A stretch of 64,000 nt of DNA from Kappaphycus alvarezii (lineage: Eukaryota; Rhodophyta; Florideophyceae; Gigartinales; Solieriaceae): positions 1 through 64,000 of the forward strand of contig NADL03000152.1 of the NCBI GenBank assembly GCA_002205965.3, read 5' to 3'. Positions 63,430 through 64,000 of the stretch are shown here, one piece after another; the stretch's first letter is position 1; each line of letters starts with the position of its first letter. The notes under the pieces were generated by a model. The model worked only from the letters and a program-made list of their open reading frames with translations, was not told where the DNA came from and made no database searches. The translations under genes were made by a program, and so were the position numbers.

Positions 63430-64000
63430 GTAAACAACAGGTTGAAAGTGTTGGCAACAAGTAGAGCCCTGTTCATGATGGATTCGTCCTTGCTAGGTTT
63501 GATAGCGAGCTCCGGGAAATCCTTCAGCACCTCAGCCATTATCGTTTCACGTTCGCCACTGGAAGGAAGAACAGCATAAAAATATGCAGGGTCAGTACGT
63601 AGAGATTTCGAAAGCACGGCGAAGGCATCTGAAATTGCGTTGGCAGAAAACTAAAGCCCTATACTTACTATCCAACGTAAACATGCAGTCGAGTTTGGAT
63701 CTTGACAACGCCTGGGTATATACAGTCTCACCACAGCTGAAAGCACCTGGGAATGCAAAGTTCCTCCCTGGACTGAGAGGAACAATGCGGCGAGAACTTA
63801 GCGGTAACATGGTCACCGATGCCAATTTCTGGGTTGGGAGTGAAGTCCCATTGCTTGGTACGATCGAGGGCAGGGACGGAGACAACCATCGGAATAAATA
63901 TGTCACCGGTGAACTCGGCGATTTTCTCGCAGGGACGCTGGACACCATTGAAAATGTTTCCCAAAAGACCCGGACCAAGCTCGACAGAAAGCAGAGCGGC
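63430..64000 (-). pseudogene. V-type H+-ATPase catalytic subunit A, partial pseudogene running off the window
   Basis: Subunit A hydrolyses ATP in the V1 sector of the vacuolar proton pump. From the window end the minus strand reads SVELGPGLLGNIFNGVQRPC, VSVPALDRTKQWDFTPNPEI and GDHVT, the N-terminal part of the non-homologous insert region. The sequence then jumps, in another frame, to FAFPGAFSCGETVYTQALSR, the P-loop region; about 60-70 residues are missing. Where the family has GCGKT it reads SCGET, so the ATP-binding Lys is lost. After a non-matching stretch (possible intron remnant) it continues GERETIMAEVLKDFPELAIK and LLVANTFN, then similarity ends near 63430. The rest of the gene (TAREASIYTG onward) is absent. 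Upstream of 64000 is outside the window. This must be an extra, decayed copy since the pump is generally essential. Confidence 0.85.

Noticed and set aside
1-64000. CRISPR arrays or prokaryotic operons
   Set aside because: No regularly spaced repeats of that kind; gene structure, tRNA intron and element types are eukaryotic.

Overview
The window looks like TE-rich DNA from a filamentous fungus, probably an ascomycete. This is an inference from three things seen: a nuclear tRNA-Thr gene with a 19-base intron next to the anticodon, a 129-base GT-AG intron in a glyoxalase gene, and Ty3/gypsy (including a chromodomain type), Ty1/copia and endonuclease-bearing non-LTR elements. No intact ordinary host protein gene could be confirmed. 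Recognisable host sequence is limited to the tRNA, a cysteine-rich secreted-type ORF with a frameshift, a glyoxalase I gene cut in two by a retrotransposon, and a decayed V-ATPase subunit A copy.

Layout. 0-3.2 kb: a short tandem repeat, the cysteine-rich ORF (minus strand), tRNA-Thr and a perfect 26-bp hairpin. 3.2-9.1 kb: a decayed chromovirus with two 427-bp LTRs. 10.4-14.5 kb: an AT-rich, gene-free block. 14.5-18.4 kb: an acidic-protein pseudogene, a degenerate LTR, a hypothetical ORF, a dispersed repeat and a LINE fragment. 18.8-21.35 kb: a decayed gene resembling the DUF7869 family. 21.4-28.2 kb: LINE copies on the minus strand with restriction-like endonuclease ends, a foldback/MITE-like insert and a solo LTR. 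28.2-35.1 kb: a decayed minus-strand copia element whose left LTR abuts a LINE fragment. 35-41.5 kb: LINE tail fragments and a degenerate LTR. 41.5-46.1 kb: a copia element with 227/228-bp LTRs. 47-50.6 kb: a dispersed repeat, a truncated copia, a LINE tail and a solo chromovirus LTR with a perfect 5-bp duplication. 53.5-54.1 kb: a second LINE tail.

The most interesting locus is 54.4-62.8 kb. A Ty3/gypsy element with two nearly identical ~720-bp LTRs sits in a coding exon of a two-domain glyoxalase I gene, bounded by a perfect GATCA duplication. Three features of the element stand out. The gag-protease ORF and the RT ORF overlap as TAATG. Past the integrase C-terminus there is extra coding sequence holding two diverged copies of a ~140-residue domain I do not recognise. 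Several ORF breaks lie at short homopolymers, which contrasts with the young LTRs. The window ends in a pseudogene of the V-ATPase catalytic subunit A.
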